Positions 63,549-64,000 of a DNA stretch of 64,000 bases are shown piece by piece. Under the pieces are notes generated by a model. That model worked only from the letters and a program-made list of their open reading frames with translations. It was not told the origin of the DNA and ran no database searches. Source of the DNA: Solirubrobacteraceae bacterium (GTDB lineage Bacteria > Actinomycetota > Thermoleophilia > Solirubrobacterales > Solirubrobacteraceae); contig JAUJOF010000004.1 of NCBI GenBank assembly GCA_030447785.1, positions 247,307 to 311,306 of the forward strand, given 5' to 3'. How positions within the stretch are numbered: the first letter of the stretch is position 1; every line of letters starts with the position of its first letter. The position numbers and the translations under genes were made by a program.

Positions 63549-64000
63549 ATGGCCGATACGCAGCTCGACGCGCTCCTGGAGGTCGAGCGATTCGACCCCC
63601 CCGAGGACTTCGTGGCCCGCGCGCTGGTCACCGACGAGAGCGTCTACGAGGAGGCCGAGGCCGATCCCCAGGGATTCTGGTTGCAGCGGGCCCGCGACCT
63701 CGACTGGATCCGCGAGCCGAGCACCGCCCTGGACGACTCCGACCCCCCCTTCTACAAGTGGTTCACCGACGGGACGCTGAACGCCTCCTACAACTGCGTC
63801 GACCGCCACGTCGAGGCGGGCCACGGCGAGCGCGTCGCCTTCCATTGGCATGGAGAGGAGGGCGAGAGGCGCGATCTGACCTACGCCGACCTGCACCACG
63901 ACGTGCAGCGCCTGGCCAACGCGCTGCGCGACCAGGGCGTGCGCCAGGGCGACGTGGTGGGGATCTATCTGCCGATGATCCCCGAGGTCGTCGTGGCCAT
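63549..64000 (+). CDS. acs: Acetyl-CoA synthetase, N-terminal part (runs off window)
   Basis: Starts at the ATG at 63549 after GGAGGAGAG. About 150 residues are visible: FDPPEDFVARALVTDES, QGFWLQRARDLDWI, PFYKWFTDGTLNASYNCVDR (typical Acs N-terminus WFxDGxLNxSYNCxDRH), AFHWHGEEGERRDLTY, DLHHDVQRLANALRDQGV, GDVVGIYLPMIPEVVVA. The window ends before the ATP-binding motif. Makes acetyl-CoA from acetate by way of acetyl-AMP. Continues beyond base 64000. Confidence 0.9.
   Translation, partial: MADTQLDALLEVERFDPPEDFVARALVTDESVYEEAEADPQGFWLQRARDLDWIREPSTALDDSDPPFYKWFTDGTLNASYNCVDRHVEAGHGERVAFHWHGEEGERRDLTYADLHHDVQRLANALRDQGVRQGDVVGIYLPMIPEVVVA

Overview
The window is very G+C-rich chromosomal DNA with frequent GTG starts, stop/start overlaps and almost no long intergenic space. 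Several genes point to an actinobacterium: the mismatch endonuclease NucS, a 2-oxoglutarate dehydrogenase E1 fused to succinyltransferase, a six-gene MCE operon, and F5/8-like and DUF4383 small membrane proteins. A Thermoleophilia/Solirubrobacterales-type genome is my best inference; no 16S rRNA or other marker is present to prove it. I found no rRNA, tRNA, CRISPR array or complete insertion sequence, and no gene-free stretch over 300 bp.

Layout. 0-6.5 kb: M42 peptidase, a HAD phosphatase with a G-rich insertion, an ABC-F ATPase (EttA-like) cut off at a repeat, a membrane protein, a J-domain/TPR protein, NucS and YjbQ. 6.5-12.4 kb: a 1460-residue E1-E2 2-oxoglutarate dehydrogenase carrying its own two lipoyl domains, a NUDIX hydrolase and a decayed FAD-oxidase tail. 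12.4-22.8 kb: a divergent TetR/cupin pair with a visible operator, DUF427, Ppx/GppA, a protein-kinase remnant, a glucuronyl C5-epimerase-like secreted protein, DUF4383, GloA, AarF/UbiB kinase, a VTT membrane protein, pyruvate kinase and PAP2. 22.9-29.9 kb: a tightly coupled minus-strand operon (SnoaL-MBL fusion, small protein, class V aminotransferase, M29 aminopeptidase), then a second MBL hydrolase, MetF and a YgjP-like peptidase. 30-39.2 kb: six consecutive, translationally coupled MCE/MlaD proteins with no adjacent permease. 39.2-50.6 kb: citrate synthase, PHP phosphatase, dCTP deaminase interrupted by a 344-residue intein, PfkB kinase, DEAD helicase, a dual-RCK channel-like protein, cyclophilin and UppP. 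50.7-64 kb: secreted beta-helix protein, CtaG, an acyl-CoA dehydrogenase/kinase pair, SixA, VapBC, Fpg, GNAT, a flippase-like protein, SDR, an alpha/beta-hydrolase without its nucleophile, a methyltransferase and the start of acetyl-CoA synthetase.

The most unusual signals are: (1) a dispersed ~64-bp element, four full copies and one fragment, whose hairpin stems are nearly invariant while the loops vary; all full copies lie between convergent genes and all copies have the same orientation relative to the preceding gene, and the element supplies stop codons and truncates ettA; (2) a LAGLIDADG-bearing intein with a class-3 (WCT) signature inserted into the dCTP deaminase active-site motif; and (3) a single-chain E1-E2-lipoyl 2-oxoglutarate dehydrogenase. 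Central metabolism (pyk, gltA, kgd, acs, metF), envelope lipid transport (MCE, UppP, PAP2, flippase) and DNA/nucleotide hygiene (nucS, fpg, dcd, NUDIX) dominate the gene content.
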